Of a DNA stretch of 64,000 nucleotides, positions 7,746 through 14,733 are shown piece after piece. Both the position numbers and the translations under genes were made by a program. Source of the stretch: JADLHS01 sp036274115 (lineage in GTDB: Bacteria; Verrucomicrobiota; Verrucomicrobiia; Limisphaerales; JADLHS01); contig DASUGI010000256.1 in the NCBI GenBank assembly GCA_036274115.1, positions 1 to 64,000 on the forward strand, read 5' to 3'. The stretch's first letter is position 1. The number at the start of each line of letters is the position of its first letter. The notes under the pieces are model-generated. The model saw only the letters and a program-made list of their open reading frames with translations. It did not search any database and had not been told where the DNA came from.

Positions 7746-9565
7746 TTTCTTTCCCGAAGTTTTTCATCCACGGCTTCGAGCACGAAAAAGAACTCGCTTC
7801 CCTTTCCGGGTTTGCTGCGGACTCCGACGCGTCCGCCGTGGGCGACAACAATTTCCCGCGCAATGGACAGACCCAGGCCGACACCGGCTTTGGTTTGTCC
7901 GGGAACACGGTAGAAACGATCAAAGATGCGGCCCTGGAATTCTTCCGGAATGCCTGAGCCTTCGTCGCGAACGGCGAACTGAACTCCGGTGTTGTCGTCG
8001 TCGGCCACGGCGGTAATGGCGATGCTGGCGCCGGGCGGCGAGTGCTTTATCGCGTTGGAAATGAAATTGTGAAATACATGACCAATCTGTTGTCGATCTA
8101 CGGCGACTGGAGGCAAACCGCCTTGAATGTCAGTCGTGACTTTAAATCCCTGGGGAGTGGCAAGGCGACGCGCTTCTTCAGCAATACTGTTTACAAGATC
8201 TGTGGGCTGCATGGGTTTAAGCGTCAGGCTGGAGGCGTCGCTTTCAAGTCGCGCAATATCCAGCAAGGCATCGAGGATTTTCAGCAATCGTTCGGAGTCG
8301 CGGCGCGCCGTTTGGATCAACTCGTTTTGCCGATTGGTGAGCGGGCCGAGGCTTTTCTCCAGTAACAAGTGCAGCACCATGCGCACGCTGGTGAGCGGCG
8401 TTTTGAGTTCGTGACTGACGGTGGCGACGAGATTGGTCTTGGCATCGTCCAGCAACCGGAAACGGGTGACGTCGTGCAGCACCACAGCGGCGCCCACGGG
8501 CTTGCTGGCGGGATCGCGCATCAAATGAATGCGAGGCAGAAATGCTTTCTCACTCCCGCCGACGCGTAACGCCAATACCTCATTGAAGCTATCCGGAACA
8601 AAGTCGCGGTTGTCCCGGAGAACGTCAGCGGCGGCGTTGGCAAGTCTGGGGGGCAACGCCGCGTCGAGCGCGAGATGAGTGCTCAATTCCTGAGCGGCGC
8701 GGTTTTTCAGTTCAATGCGCCCGGCGGTATCCAGAATGAACACCGGGTCAGAAAACGAAGCCAGGGCTGCTTCCATCGTGTGATGCAGGCGGACGATTTG
8801 CTCATTAATGCCCTGGCGGTATTCATTCAATTGAGCGGCCATCTTGTTGAAAGTGGTCGCCAATTCCCCCAGTTCATCCTGCGAAAGAACGGGCACCGTC
8901 AAATCAAGTTTACCTTCGCCGATTTCCCGGGCCGCTTTGGTGAGCGTCTGGATGGGATGCAGAATGCCCTTACCGAGCTTGTAACTGGCATAAATCGCGA
9001 TGAGGAGCGCGACAATCAGGCCAAGGATCAACAGGCTGATAATAGTGTGGGTGCTGCTTTGGAGGGTATCTCCCGTCGCAAAAATATTTTCACGATTAGC
9101 CTCGCGAAGATGTTCGAGTGAACGGTACAGACCCAACGTGCGTGGAACGACATAGTTATCGTAGAGCGTCCGCTGGTCAGGACGGGATGCGGCAGGGTCG
9201 AGCATTCCCCGGCCCACGGCGCGGAGGGCTTGAAAATTGGTGCGCAGCTCGATGAGGGTATTGGCTTGAGCGAAGATGGCGGTGTTGGTGGACAAGGAAC
9301 TGAGCTTTTCCTCAAAAATCCGGGCGTTGGTATCAAACATCAATTTGGCCGTGGGTTTGTCGTCCTTGCGCGGATCCAAGGCGGTGTCCATGCGGCCCAC
9401 GGCCATCATCATTTCGACGGCGGCGGCGTCACTTTGGTAGTTTTCCGTGATGGTCTTTCCGACGGTGTTGGCGAGGCGCGAGAACAGAAACAACGCAAAG
9501 ACTCCGACCGCAATCAAAATCATGATGAACGGTATAAGGCGGAGAAAAATGCGGGTTCGTAACAT
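7688..9565 (-). CDS. Membrane sensor histidine kinase, KinB-like
   Basis: A 625-residue kinase with TM1 about 10-30, a helical periplasmic sensor domain about 31-172, TM2 about 174-194, a HAMP domain about 195-250, a PAS domain about 262-365, HisKA with phospho-acceptor His385 (SHELKTP), and an HATPase with N box (HNFISNAIKH about 499-508), G1 (DEGSGIP) and G2 (GVGLGL). The architecture and its pairing with an AlgB/NtrC-type regulator 7 bases upstream resemble KinB-AlgB. Odd: the last 18 residues (NGRGGEIRTHDLLYPKQAR region) are encoded by the antisense strand of the tRNA-Pro gene; the fold should be complete by about residue 600. It probably autophosphorylates at the inner membrane and passes phosphate to its neighbour. 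The signal is unknown. Confidence 0.93.
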   Translation of the reverse strand: MLRTRIFLRLIPFIMILIAVGVFALFLFSRLANTVGKTITENYQSDAAAVEMMMAVGRMDTALDPRKDDKPTAKLMFDTNARIFEEKLSSLSTNTAIFAQANTLIELRTNFQALRAVGRGMLDPAASRPDQRTLYDNYVVPRTLGLYRSLEHLREANRENIFATGDTLQSSTHTIISLLILGLIVALLIAIYASYKLGKGILHPIQTLTKAAREIGEGKLDLTVPVLSQDELGELATTFNKMAAQLNEYRQGINEQIVRLHHTMEAALASFSDPVFILDTAGRIELKNRAAQELSTHLALDAALPPRLANAAADVLRDNRDFVPDSFNEVLALRVGGSEKAFLPRIHLMRDPASKPVGAAVVLHDVTRFRLLDDAKTNLVATVSHELKTPLTSVRMVLHLLLEKSLGPLTNRQNELIQTARRDSERLLKILDALLDIARLESDASSLTLKPMQPTDLVNSIAEEARRLATPQGFKVTTDIQGGLPPVAVDRQQIGHVFHNFISNAIKHSPPGASIAITAVADDDNTGVQFAVRDEGSGIPEEFQGRIFDRFYRVPGQTKAGVGLGLSIAREIVVAHGGRVGVRSKPGKGSEFFFVLEAVDEKLRERNGRGGEIRTHDLLYPKQAR

Positions 9566-9572
9566 GGAGTGA

Positions 9573-10913
9573 TTAGAGGTTCAGCTTCTTTTTGCGCTCG
9601 TAGAGGGTCCCCCGCGAAATCCCGAGGACTTGAGCGGCTTCCTCCATGGTTGAGGTTTGGGCGAGCACGCGGCGGATATGTTCCGTCTCGAGGTCTTCCA
9701 GGGGGATCTTCATTCCGACGCGAACGTCGTTTCTCGGTCCCATTTGGCCGGTTTGGAGTTGCTCCGGAAGGTCTGACATTTCGATGCGGTTGCCGGAGGC
9801 GAAAATGACGGCGTGTTCAACGACATTGCGCAATTCGCGCAAGTTGCCCGGCCAGGCGTACTGTTGCATCGCGGCCTGGACCTCGGGCGAAAAGCCGGTG
9901 ATGCGCTTTCCGCACTGGCTTCCGAAAAAGCTGAGGTAGCCATTGGCCATCTGTTTGAGATCCTGCGGGCGTTCCCGCAAGGGGGGCATGCGGATCGGAA
10001 CGACATTCAGGCGATAAAACAAATCCTCGCGGAAGAGCTTTTCCTGCACGGCCGCTTCAAGGTTGCGATTGGTGGCCGCGATGACCCGCACATTGGCCCG
10101 GCGGGTTTTTGCTTCGCCGACCCGCTCATATTCCTTCTCTTGCAGCAGGCGCAAGAGCTTGGGTTGGATATCCAATGGCAGTTCGCCGATCTCGTCCAGA
10201 AAAAGCGTTCCGCCGTCAGCGGCAGCCACTTTTCCCCAGGTGTCAGTCAAAGCGCCGGTATAAGCGCCTTTGACGCGCCCAAACAATTCACTTTGAAGCA
10301 ACTCGGCCGAGAGGCTGGGGCAACTGATGGTGACAAATGCCTTGTCGCGTTGCGGACTGCGGTCGTGAATCGCGCGTGCGAGAACGCTTTTGCCCGTTCC
10401 GCTTTCCCCCAACAACAAAACAGTGGCGGGCGACGCCGCAGCTCTGAATGCAATGCTAAATGCCTTCTCAACCGCAGGTTCCAGGGTGTCCACGCTGGCT
10501 GGCGGGGAATCGGCGGAAAGTCTCGATTCAAGGTTGGCCACGCGGCCTTCGAGCTGACGGGTTTTACTGATTTTTCGAAGAGTTTGCCGGACTTGCTCCG
10601 GCGTAAACGGTTTAGGCAGATAGTCCGCCGCGCCGCTTTGCATCGCCTCGACAGCGCTCTCAATGGATGCAAAAGCGGTGAAAACGACAACGTCCAGGTG
10701 CGGATTGTTGCGGATTAATTCGGGGAGCAGGTCGAGGCCATTGGTGCCATCGAGTTTCAAGTCGAGGAAAGCGATATCGAATTGTGATTTCTCGACCTCC
10801 CGGAGCGCGGCGTGCGCATTGGCGGCACTGACAACTTCATGCCCAAGATCCTGAAGCATCACGCTTAAGGTGGTGCGGATACTGTCTTCGTCGTCAATTA
10901 TTAGAATTCTCAT
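9573..10913 (-). CDS. Sigma-54-dependent response regulator, AlgB/NtrC family
   Basis: 446 residues from the ATG at 10913, which begins the receiver (MRILIIDDED). An upstream ATG at 10967 would add 18 residues unrelated to the fold and is less likely. Domains: receiver 1-120 with phospho-acceptor Asp51, AAA+ sigma-54 interaction domain about 140-375 with Walker A GESGTGKS (169-176), Walker B FLDEIG (238-243), and a C-terminal Fis-type helix-turn-helix about 415-446. The sigma-54 contact loop reads GAYTGA (216-221) instead of GAFTGA, a conservative change. It heads a two-gene operon with the sensor kinase. A -24/-12 promoter candidate lies in the divergent intergenic region, suggesting a nearby target. 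Confidence 0.94.
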   Translation of the reverse strand: MRILIIDDEDSIRTTLSVMLQDLGHEVVSAANAHAALREVEKSQFDIAFLDLKLDGTNGLDLLPELIRNNPHLDVVVFTAFASIESAVEAMQSGAADYLPKPFTPEQVRQTLRKISKTRQLEGRVANLESRLSADSPPASVDTLEPAVEKAFSIAFRAAASPATVLLLGESGTGKSVLARAIHDRSPQRDKAFVTISCPSLSAELLQSELFGRVKGAYTGALTDTWGKVAAADGGTLFLDEIGELPLDIQPKLLRLLQEKEYERVGEAKTRRANVRVIAATNRNLEAAVQEKLFREDLFYRLNVVPIRMPPLRERPQDLKQMANGYLSFFGSQCGKRITGFSPEVQAAMQQYAWPGNLRELRNVVEHAVIFASGNRIEMSDLPEQLQTGQMGPRNDVRVGMKIPLEDLETEHIRRVLAQTSTMEEAAQVLGISRGTLYERKKKLNL

Positions 10914-11293
10914 GTGAGCCGGTGTTGCCGGTTCGGAGTTCAATCTTCGATAGCCTATACCTGTCATGGCCCGCCCGCGAGCAGGTTTCCCGCCGTCCGA
11001 GTCACCCGCGCAAGTGCCGATAAACCCACAAGTGTCGCAAACCGCTTTGTTCAGGTCTGATCGATTTCTGGAGCCGCTTCGTTCAATTTCCTCACAAAGA
11101 CCGGGACCATCGTTCTTTTACTCTCCTCCACAAAAAAAACTTCATTTTGTCAGGAGTGCGCCGCTCGAGTCCGGTCGCAAGACAGGATAGCAACGAATCT
11201 CCCTGTTTGCAGGGCTTTTTACTTTTGAGGCGAGTCGAACGCGTTGCGGTTGGTTTGTGCCGCACGTTGCTCGTAACCGGCAGAAGTTTCTCA

Positions 11294-11309
11294 TGGCACC
11301 GACGGTGCT
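11294..11309 (+). promoter_or_regulatory. Candidate sigma-54 (-24/-12) promoter
   Basis: TGGCACCGACGGTGCT fits TGGCAC-N5-TTGCW with correct GG-to-GC spacing; the mismatches are at the base after TGGCAC and the first T of TTGC. It lies about 60 bases ahead of the secreted fibronectin-like gene's start and about 380 bases from the start of a sigma-54 activator gene. The same bases can form a hairpin (GCACC-GAC-GGTGC), so a structural explanation is also possible. Confidence 0.4.
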
Positions 11310-11350
11310 AAACCGCAACTGTGCGAGATCACAGCCCAGGTATGGGCTGA
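11297..11350 (+). ncRNA. Folded 5' leader, possible cis-regulatory RNA
   Basis: Three local helices are visible: GCACC/GGTGC (11297-11309), TGTG/CACA near 11321-11334, and GCCCA-GGTA-TGGGC (about 11335-11348), the latter two enclosed by CAAC/GTTG. The string CGCAACTGT resembles the conserved core of cobalamin riboswitches and CAGGTA is a little like their B12 box, but the intervening elements are missing, so I do not call a riboswitch. If transcription starts from the -12 element, only the downstream helices would be in the RNA. Confidence 0.25.
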
Positions 11351-11370
11351 GTTGAGGAAGACGTTGTTGA

Positions 11371-11922
11371 ATGAAGAGAGTTGTTTTTTTTCCGGTAGCG
11401 CTGTGGGTAGTGCTTTGTATGATCGGAGTTTTTGCCTTAATGCCATCAGTTCGCGCTGCGACGGCTGCGCCACTGACGTTGGCATGGAACCCGGCGAACG
11501 ATCTGAGTGTGAAGGGCTATGCAATTTATTATGGGCCAACTAATCAGCCGACCACCAACCGGTTGGATGTCGGCATGAGCAACTCCGCCACGCTTTTCAA
11601 CCTGCAGGCCAATGTGACTTACCGGGTCTATGCGGTGTCCTACAACGCAGCCGGAGTTGAAAGCGTTCCCTCCAACCCGGTCCTGATCACTCAGGGGGTT
11701 ATTGCGCGTTTGAAACTTGCAAAGCAGGCCAATGGCAGCGTGAAACTGACTTTCAGCGCCGCACCAGGAACGGTCACCCAGGTGCAGTATGCCAGCAGTC
11801 CGGTCGGTGCGACATGGCGGAATTTAGGAACGACCACCACCGATACCAGTGGCAACGGCACGATGACCGATACAACAGCCACGCAGGCCTCCCGTCGATT
11901 TTACCGCGTAGCGGTCCCATGA
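11371..11922 (+). CDS. Secreted fibronectin type III-like protein
   Basis: 183 residues. A signal peptide spans about 1-29 (hydrophobic core VVFFPVALWVVLCMIGVFAL, ending VRAATA). Next comes one fibronectin type III-like domain (about 34-110; WNPANDLSVKGYAIYYG, VTYRVYAVSYNAAGVES). The C-terminal stretch (about 111-183; LTFSAAPGTVTQVQYASS, FYRVAVP) resembles the short module found at the ends of many verrucomicrobial surface proteins. AGGAAG lies about 12 bases before the ATG. Expected outside the inner membrane; role unknown. A sigma-54 promoter candidate upstream suggests control by the neighbouring two-component system. Confidence 0.8.
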   Translation: MKRVVFFPVALWVVLCMIGVFALMPSVRAATAAPLTLAWNPANDLSVKGYAIYYGPTNQPTTNRLDVGMSNSATLFNLQANVTYRVYAVSYNAAGVESVPSNPVLITQGVIARLKLAKQANGSVKLTFSAAPGTVTQVQYASSPVGATWRNLGTTTTDTSGNGTMTDTTATQASRRFYRVAVP

Positions 11923-11931
11923 CGCCAAGGA

Positions 11932-11963
11932 CTGCGGGGGTGACGCTTCCGTTGCCCCCGCAG
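11932..11963. terminator. Stem-loop after fibronectin-like gene
   Basis: CTGCGGGGG (11932-11940) pairs with CCCCCGCAG (11955-11963) across a 14-base loop, just after the stop at 11922. It could terminate the upstream transcript or fold in the leader of trmB. No T-tract follows, which limits confidence. Confidence 0.35.
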
Positions 11964-11988
11964 GGCGCTCTGGCTTAGAATCGGGCCC

Positions 11989-12588
11989 GTGTCAATTGCC
12001 GCCGATTCGTCATTAGTTTACGATTTACCTTCCATTCTGGAGCGACTTTCGCTCAAGCAGCTGTTTACTCGCGATCAACCGCTGGAGGTTGAACTTGGTT
12101 GTGGCGATGCTTCGTTTCTGGCCGCTTACGCTGCGCAGCACCCGGAGCGGAACTTCCTCGGAGTGGAGCGGTTGCTGGGGCGAATTCGAAAATTGGATCG
12201 CAAGGGCCGGCGTGCAGGGTTGACGAATCTTCGCGGTATCCGGATCGAAAGTGCCTATTTTCTCGAGTACTTGCTGCCGCCCAGCGTCACTTCGGCGTTG
12301 CATATTTACTTTCCTGACCCATGGCCCAAGCTCAAGCATCGTCGCCATCGCCTCATCAACGGGAGCTTCCCGGGTTTGGCTTGCCGAGCGCTGTCGTCTC
12401 AGGGAGTGATTTACCTGCGCACTGACGACGAGGATTACTTTCGGCAGATGACGGAAGTGTTTGCCGGTGACCAGAGGTTCCGGGCCGTGGAAACGCCCGC
12501 AGGGGTGGCATCCATTCGCACCGACTTCGAACAGGATTTCAACGCCAGGGGTATTGCGACGCGGCGCGCCGCCTATCGGCGTGATTGA
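11989..12588 (+). CDS. trmB: tRNA (guanine-N7-)-methyltransferase
   Basis: 199 residues, the normal size for TrmB, which methylates G46 of tRNA using S-adenosylmethionine. Visible signatures are the SAM-binding VELGCGDASFL (about 34-44), GVERLLGRIRKLDRK, the catalytic/tRNA-binding FPDPWPKLKHRRHRL (about 107-121), and the C-terminal RTDFEQDFNARG, which matches the TxFE motif. The start is a GTG at 11989 with no strong ribosome binding site. The stop lies three bases from the stop of the convergent membrane-protein gene. Confidence 0.95.
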   Translation: MSIAADSSLVYDLPSILERLSLKQLFTRDQPLEVELGCGDASFLAAYAAQHPERNFLGVERLLGRIRKLDRKGRRAGLTNLRGIRIESAYFLEYLLPPSVTSALHIYFPDPWPKLKHRRHRLINGSFPGLACRALSSQGVIYLRTDDEDYFRQMTEVFAGDQRFRAVETPAGVASIRTDFEQDFNARGIATRRAAYRRD

Positions 12589-12591
12589 CCG

Positions 12592-13026
12592 CTAAACATC
12601 AATGACGGGGCCGTTTGAAGGATCGTCCGGCGGGCGCTTTTGTCGGTGAATGCTGACGCGAGCGTTACCCATGCCGGTGAGAATATTCAAAGGCAGGGAA
12701 ATCACGCCGATGATGAGCGCGCCGAGCGTGGACCAGCCAAAGCTTTCCACTTCAAAATGAGGGCCCATGAGCCAATGCACCACGTAGAGCAGACAGGCAT
12801 TGATCACGATCATGAAGAGGCCCAACGTGACAATGAGCAGTGGCAACGCCAGCAACATCATGATGGGCCGGAAGAAGGCATTGAGGATTCCCAACAGTAA
12901 CGCGGCGACGAACAAATCCACCGTGTTTTCATAGCGAATGTGCGGGTTCAAAATGAGAACGGTTATCAATACTGCCAATGTATTGATGAGCCAGCTTTGA
13001 ATGAAGCGTTTCAGGCCGGGTTTCAC
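12592..13026 (-). CDS. Small four-helix membrane protein, phage_holin_4_2 (PF04020) family
   Basis: About 144 residues with four predicted membrane helices; the signature is LGILNAFFRPIMMLLALPL followed by LGLFMIVINACLLYVV. PF04020 proteins are widespread chromosomal membrane proteins of unknown role; the holin name does not indicate a prophage here. I choose the GTG at 13026 (VKPGLKRF) because AAAGGA lies 8 bases upstream. A TTG at 13065 would add 13 residues with no upstream support. The C-terminal tail is cytoplasmic and Pro/Arg-rich. Confidence 0.85.
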   Translation of the reverse strand: MKPGLKRFIQSWLINTLAVLITVLILNPHIRYENTVDLFVAALLLGILNAFFRPIMMLLALPLLIVTLGLFMIVINACLLYVVHWLMGPHFEVESFGWSTLGALIIGVISLPLNILTGMGNARVSIHRQKRPPDDPSNGPVIDV

Positions 13027-13098
13027 GGTGAATCCTTTGATCGCGCCTCCACGGCGCAATAACAAGATGGGCGAGCCTGGCCATCAATACAAGACGAA

Positions 13099-14160
13099 TC
13101 AAGGTTCAGGTGGAAAGTGAAGATTCGTAATCCCGGCACTGAGTTGTCCCGCTAATAGTTGGGCCACGAGTTGGTTGCCAGTGGCATTCAGGTGAACCGG
13201 GTCGGCCTCAAGGTAAAGCGCCTTGCTTTGAGGTACTAGTTGCGTAGTGGCGTCTACAAGGGGGATTCCCAGGGTAGCCGCCACTTCCTGCTTTACTCGC
13301 AGGACCCGGCTCTTATTGGTCGTGGTCAAATCGTCGCAGGTTGGCAAAAACAACAGAACCGGTTGCGCGCCGTTCGATATGGCAAGCGAACACAAACTTG
13401 CAATGGCCGTGCGGAATACGGCGTCCGGGTCGTCTTGTTGCTGCTCTTTGAACAGAGGGTCCTGCTGAGGGTCAACGGGAATAAATTTCGTGCGGTGGCG
13501 TTCGTAAAAATCCTTCAATTTTACTTCGACGACGTAGTGATATAGGGCAAACCGACGGAGGAAATTCTTGAGCCGCACGCGCGACATGAATTGGCGCACA
13601 AACGCCTCGCTGTTGTGCTCGGAGAACTGGGTCCAAAGATTTGCCTCTGCCAGGATCACCAGATCCGGCTGCCAGGCGGCTGCGACGTCGCGGTAAAACA
13701 CCAGCATTTGGGGATAGGACCAAGCGTTGACGCCGGCATTGATCACTTCAACTTTGTTGGTAAAACCGAACCGTTCCTGGAGCAAGCGACCCAACGCCTC
13801 TGAGTAAGTTTGCGTCTGACTCAATCCCCAGCCGAAGGTTCGTGAGTCGCCCAGCGACAGAATGCGCAACGTCCCCGGGGGCTTTTTTGCCGTAAATTCA
13901 GGCCCGCGGGTTCCGTGGGAGTTGATATGGACCGGCTTGCGATCAACCTTGGTGAAGCAATCCTGGTTTGGCTTGAGCCGCCAATAGAGTCTCGGGTGGG
14001 GCTCGTAGATTTCCAGATTGCCGAAACCTGCAAGACGCAGTGCCATTTCTGCCCCGAGCGCGCAAATCAGGAAGACTCCCAGCGCGAGCGTCAGGTTTTG
14101 CAACAACCGTTTCCAACGCGAAGATTGAGGCTTGGTGTTTGTGTCAGAACTGCCGTTCAT
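13099..14160 (-). CDS. Membrane-anchored SGNH/GDSL hydrolase
   Basis: 353 residues. An N-terminal membrane anchor (about 23-45, LTLALGVFLICALGAEMAL) is followed by an SGNH-hydrolase domain: block I SLGDSRTFGWG (nucleophile Ser), block II NAGVNAWSYPQ, block III EANLWTQF, and the catalytic pair DPVHLNATGN near the C-terminus. Such enzymes remove or transfer O-acyl groups, often on cell-surface glycans. The gene overlaps the SxtJ-like gene upstream by 17 bases, and the carbamoyltransferase lies beyond that. The three are probably one operon that decorates an exported glycan or metabolite. The substrate is inferred only from context. Confidence 0.85.
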   Translation of the reverse strand: MNGSSDTNTKPQSSRWKRLLQNLTLALGVFLICALGAEMALRLAGFGNLEIYEPHPRLYWRLKPNQDCFTKVDRKPVHINSHGTRGPEFTAKKPPGTLRILSLGDSRTFGWGLSQTQTYSEALGRLLQERFGFTNKVEVINAGVNAWSYPQMLVFYRDVAAAWQPDLVILAEANLWTQFSEHNSEAFVRQFMSRVRLKNFLRRFALYHYVVEVKLKDFYERHRTKFIPVDPQQDPLFKEQQQDDPDAVFRTAIASLCSLAISNGAQPVLLFLPTCDDLTTTNKSRVLRVKQEVAATLGIPLVDATTQLVPQSKALYLEADPVHLNATGNQLVAQLLAGQLSAGITNLHFPPEP

Positions 14161-14563
14161 AGTCAGCCGGTGATTTCGCCTTTTTTTCGCGCGGACGCCA
14201 ATAGCTTTTGGCGGTCCGGTCCAGCTTCAAGCTGAGGAAATCCTGACCAAACAGGCGCGCGACCAGCCCGACCGGCGTGATGATCAAAAAGAAGAACAAG
14301 GTCAGGATGACGTGCGCCATAACAAAGCCCAGCACAAACGCGACGCTCATCCAGGCGATGTAAACCCATTTCAACACGCGCGGCAGCACCAAGCCAAGCA
14401 CCATCAATGTTCCTCCCGGCCAGAAAAAGTATGGCGAACGTCCCGGATGCCGCCATAAAAACAGCAACCCAATCGCCACAAACACGCCGCCCACCATAAG
14501 CCCGAACTTCCGCAAATCGCGGTCGCCGGTTTTCAATTGCTTGATGTCCTCGCGGATGTTCAT
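14144..14563 (-). CDS. SxtJ-like small membrane protein
   Basis: About 139 residues from the ATG at 14563; a GTG four codons earlier is possible. Three membrane segments are visible (GLMVGGVFVAIGLLFLW, YFFWPGGTLMVLGLVL, VYIAWMSVAFVLGFVMAH plus ILTLFFFLIITPVGLVARL). The conserved C-terminus FGQDFLSLKLDRTAKSYWRPRE marks the SxtJ family, which is usually found beside NodU-type carbamoyltransferases, as here. The family's biochemical role is not established. It overlaps the SGNH hydrolase gene by 17 bases. Confidence 0.85.
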   Translation of the reverse strand: MNIREDIKQLKTGDRDLRKFGLMVGGVFVAIGLLFLWRHPGRSPYFFWPGGTLMVLGLVLPRVLKWVYIAWMSVAFVLGFVMAHVILTLFFFLIITPVGLVARLFGQDFLSLKLDRTAKSYWRPREKKAKSPADYERQF

Positions 14564-14570
14564 GAGTTCA

Positions 14571-14731
14571 ACCACGGTTGGATAAGGACGGACACGGGTG
14601 AAAGCACAACTCGAGCGGAGCGCGGGCTTCAGCCCGCTTCACCTTCCCCACTGCTACGCACGGTGAAGCGGCCGGAAGGGCGCGCCCCGGGATTTCTGAT
14701 CTGTGTTTATCCGTGTTCATCCGTGGTTATG
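14571..14731. repeat. Composite palindromic/MITE-like element
   Basis: The gap between the carbamoyltransferase and SxtJ genes is filled with repeats. GCGGGCT-TC-AGCCCGC sits near 14621-14636, and CGCTTCACC (14635-14643) pairs with GGTGAAGCG (14662-14670). At 14703-14729 is a tandem ATCCGTG-type motif (TTATCCGTGTTCATCCGTGG). The left edge (14571-14600) looks like a diverged inverted copy of that motif, so the whole may be a short element with terminal inverted repeats. No protein is encoded here. Confidence 0.6.
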
Positions 14732-14733
14732 AA

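Larger units (their letters stand above)
10914..11370. other. Divergent regulatory region
   Basis: This 457-base region separates the divergent regulator gene and the fibronectin-like gene. It holds a short hairpin with a T-run (CCCTG-TTTG-CAGGG then CTTTTT, 11211-11230), a sigma-54-type promoter candidate at 11294-11309, and folded sequence from there to about 11350. Two near-copies of CAAGTGYCG start at 11011 and 11029, possibly activator sites, though two copies may be chance. No open reading frame is convincing. Confidence 0.5.

Noticed and set aside
11297..11350. Cobalamin riboswitch
   Set aside because: Only CGCAACTGT and a CAGGTA-like fragment match; the conserved stems and B12 box are missing.
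12592..13026. Phage holin, suggesting a prophage
   Set aside because: The PF04020 family is chromosomal; no other phage gene is nearby.
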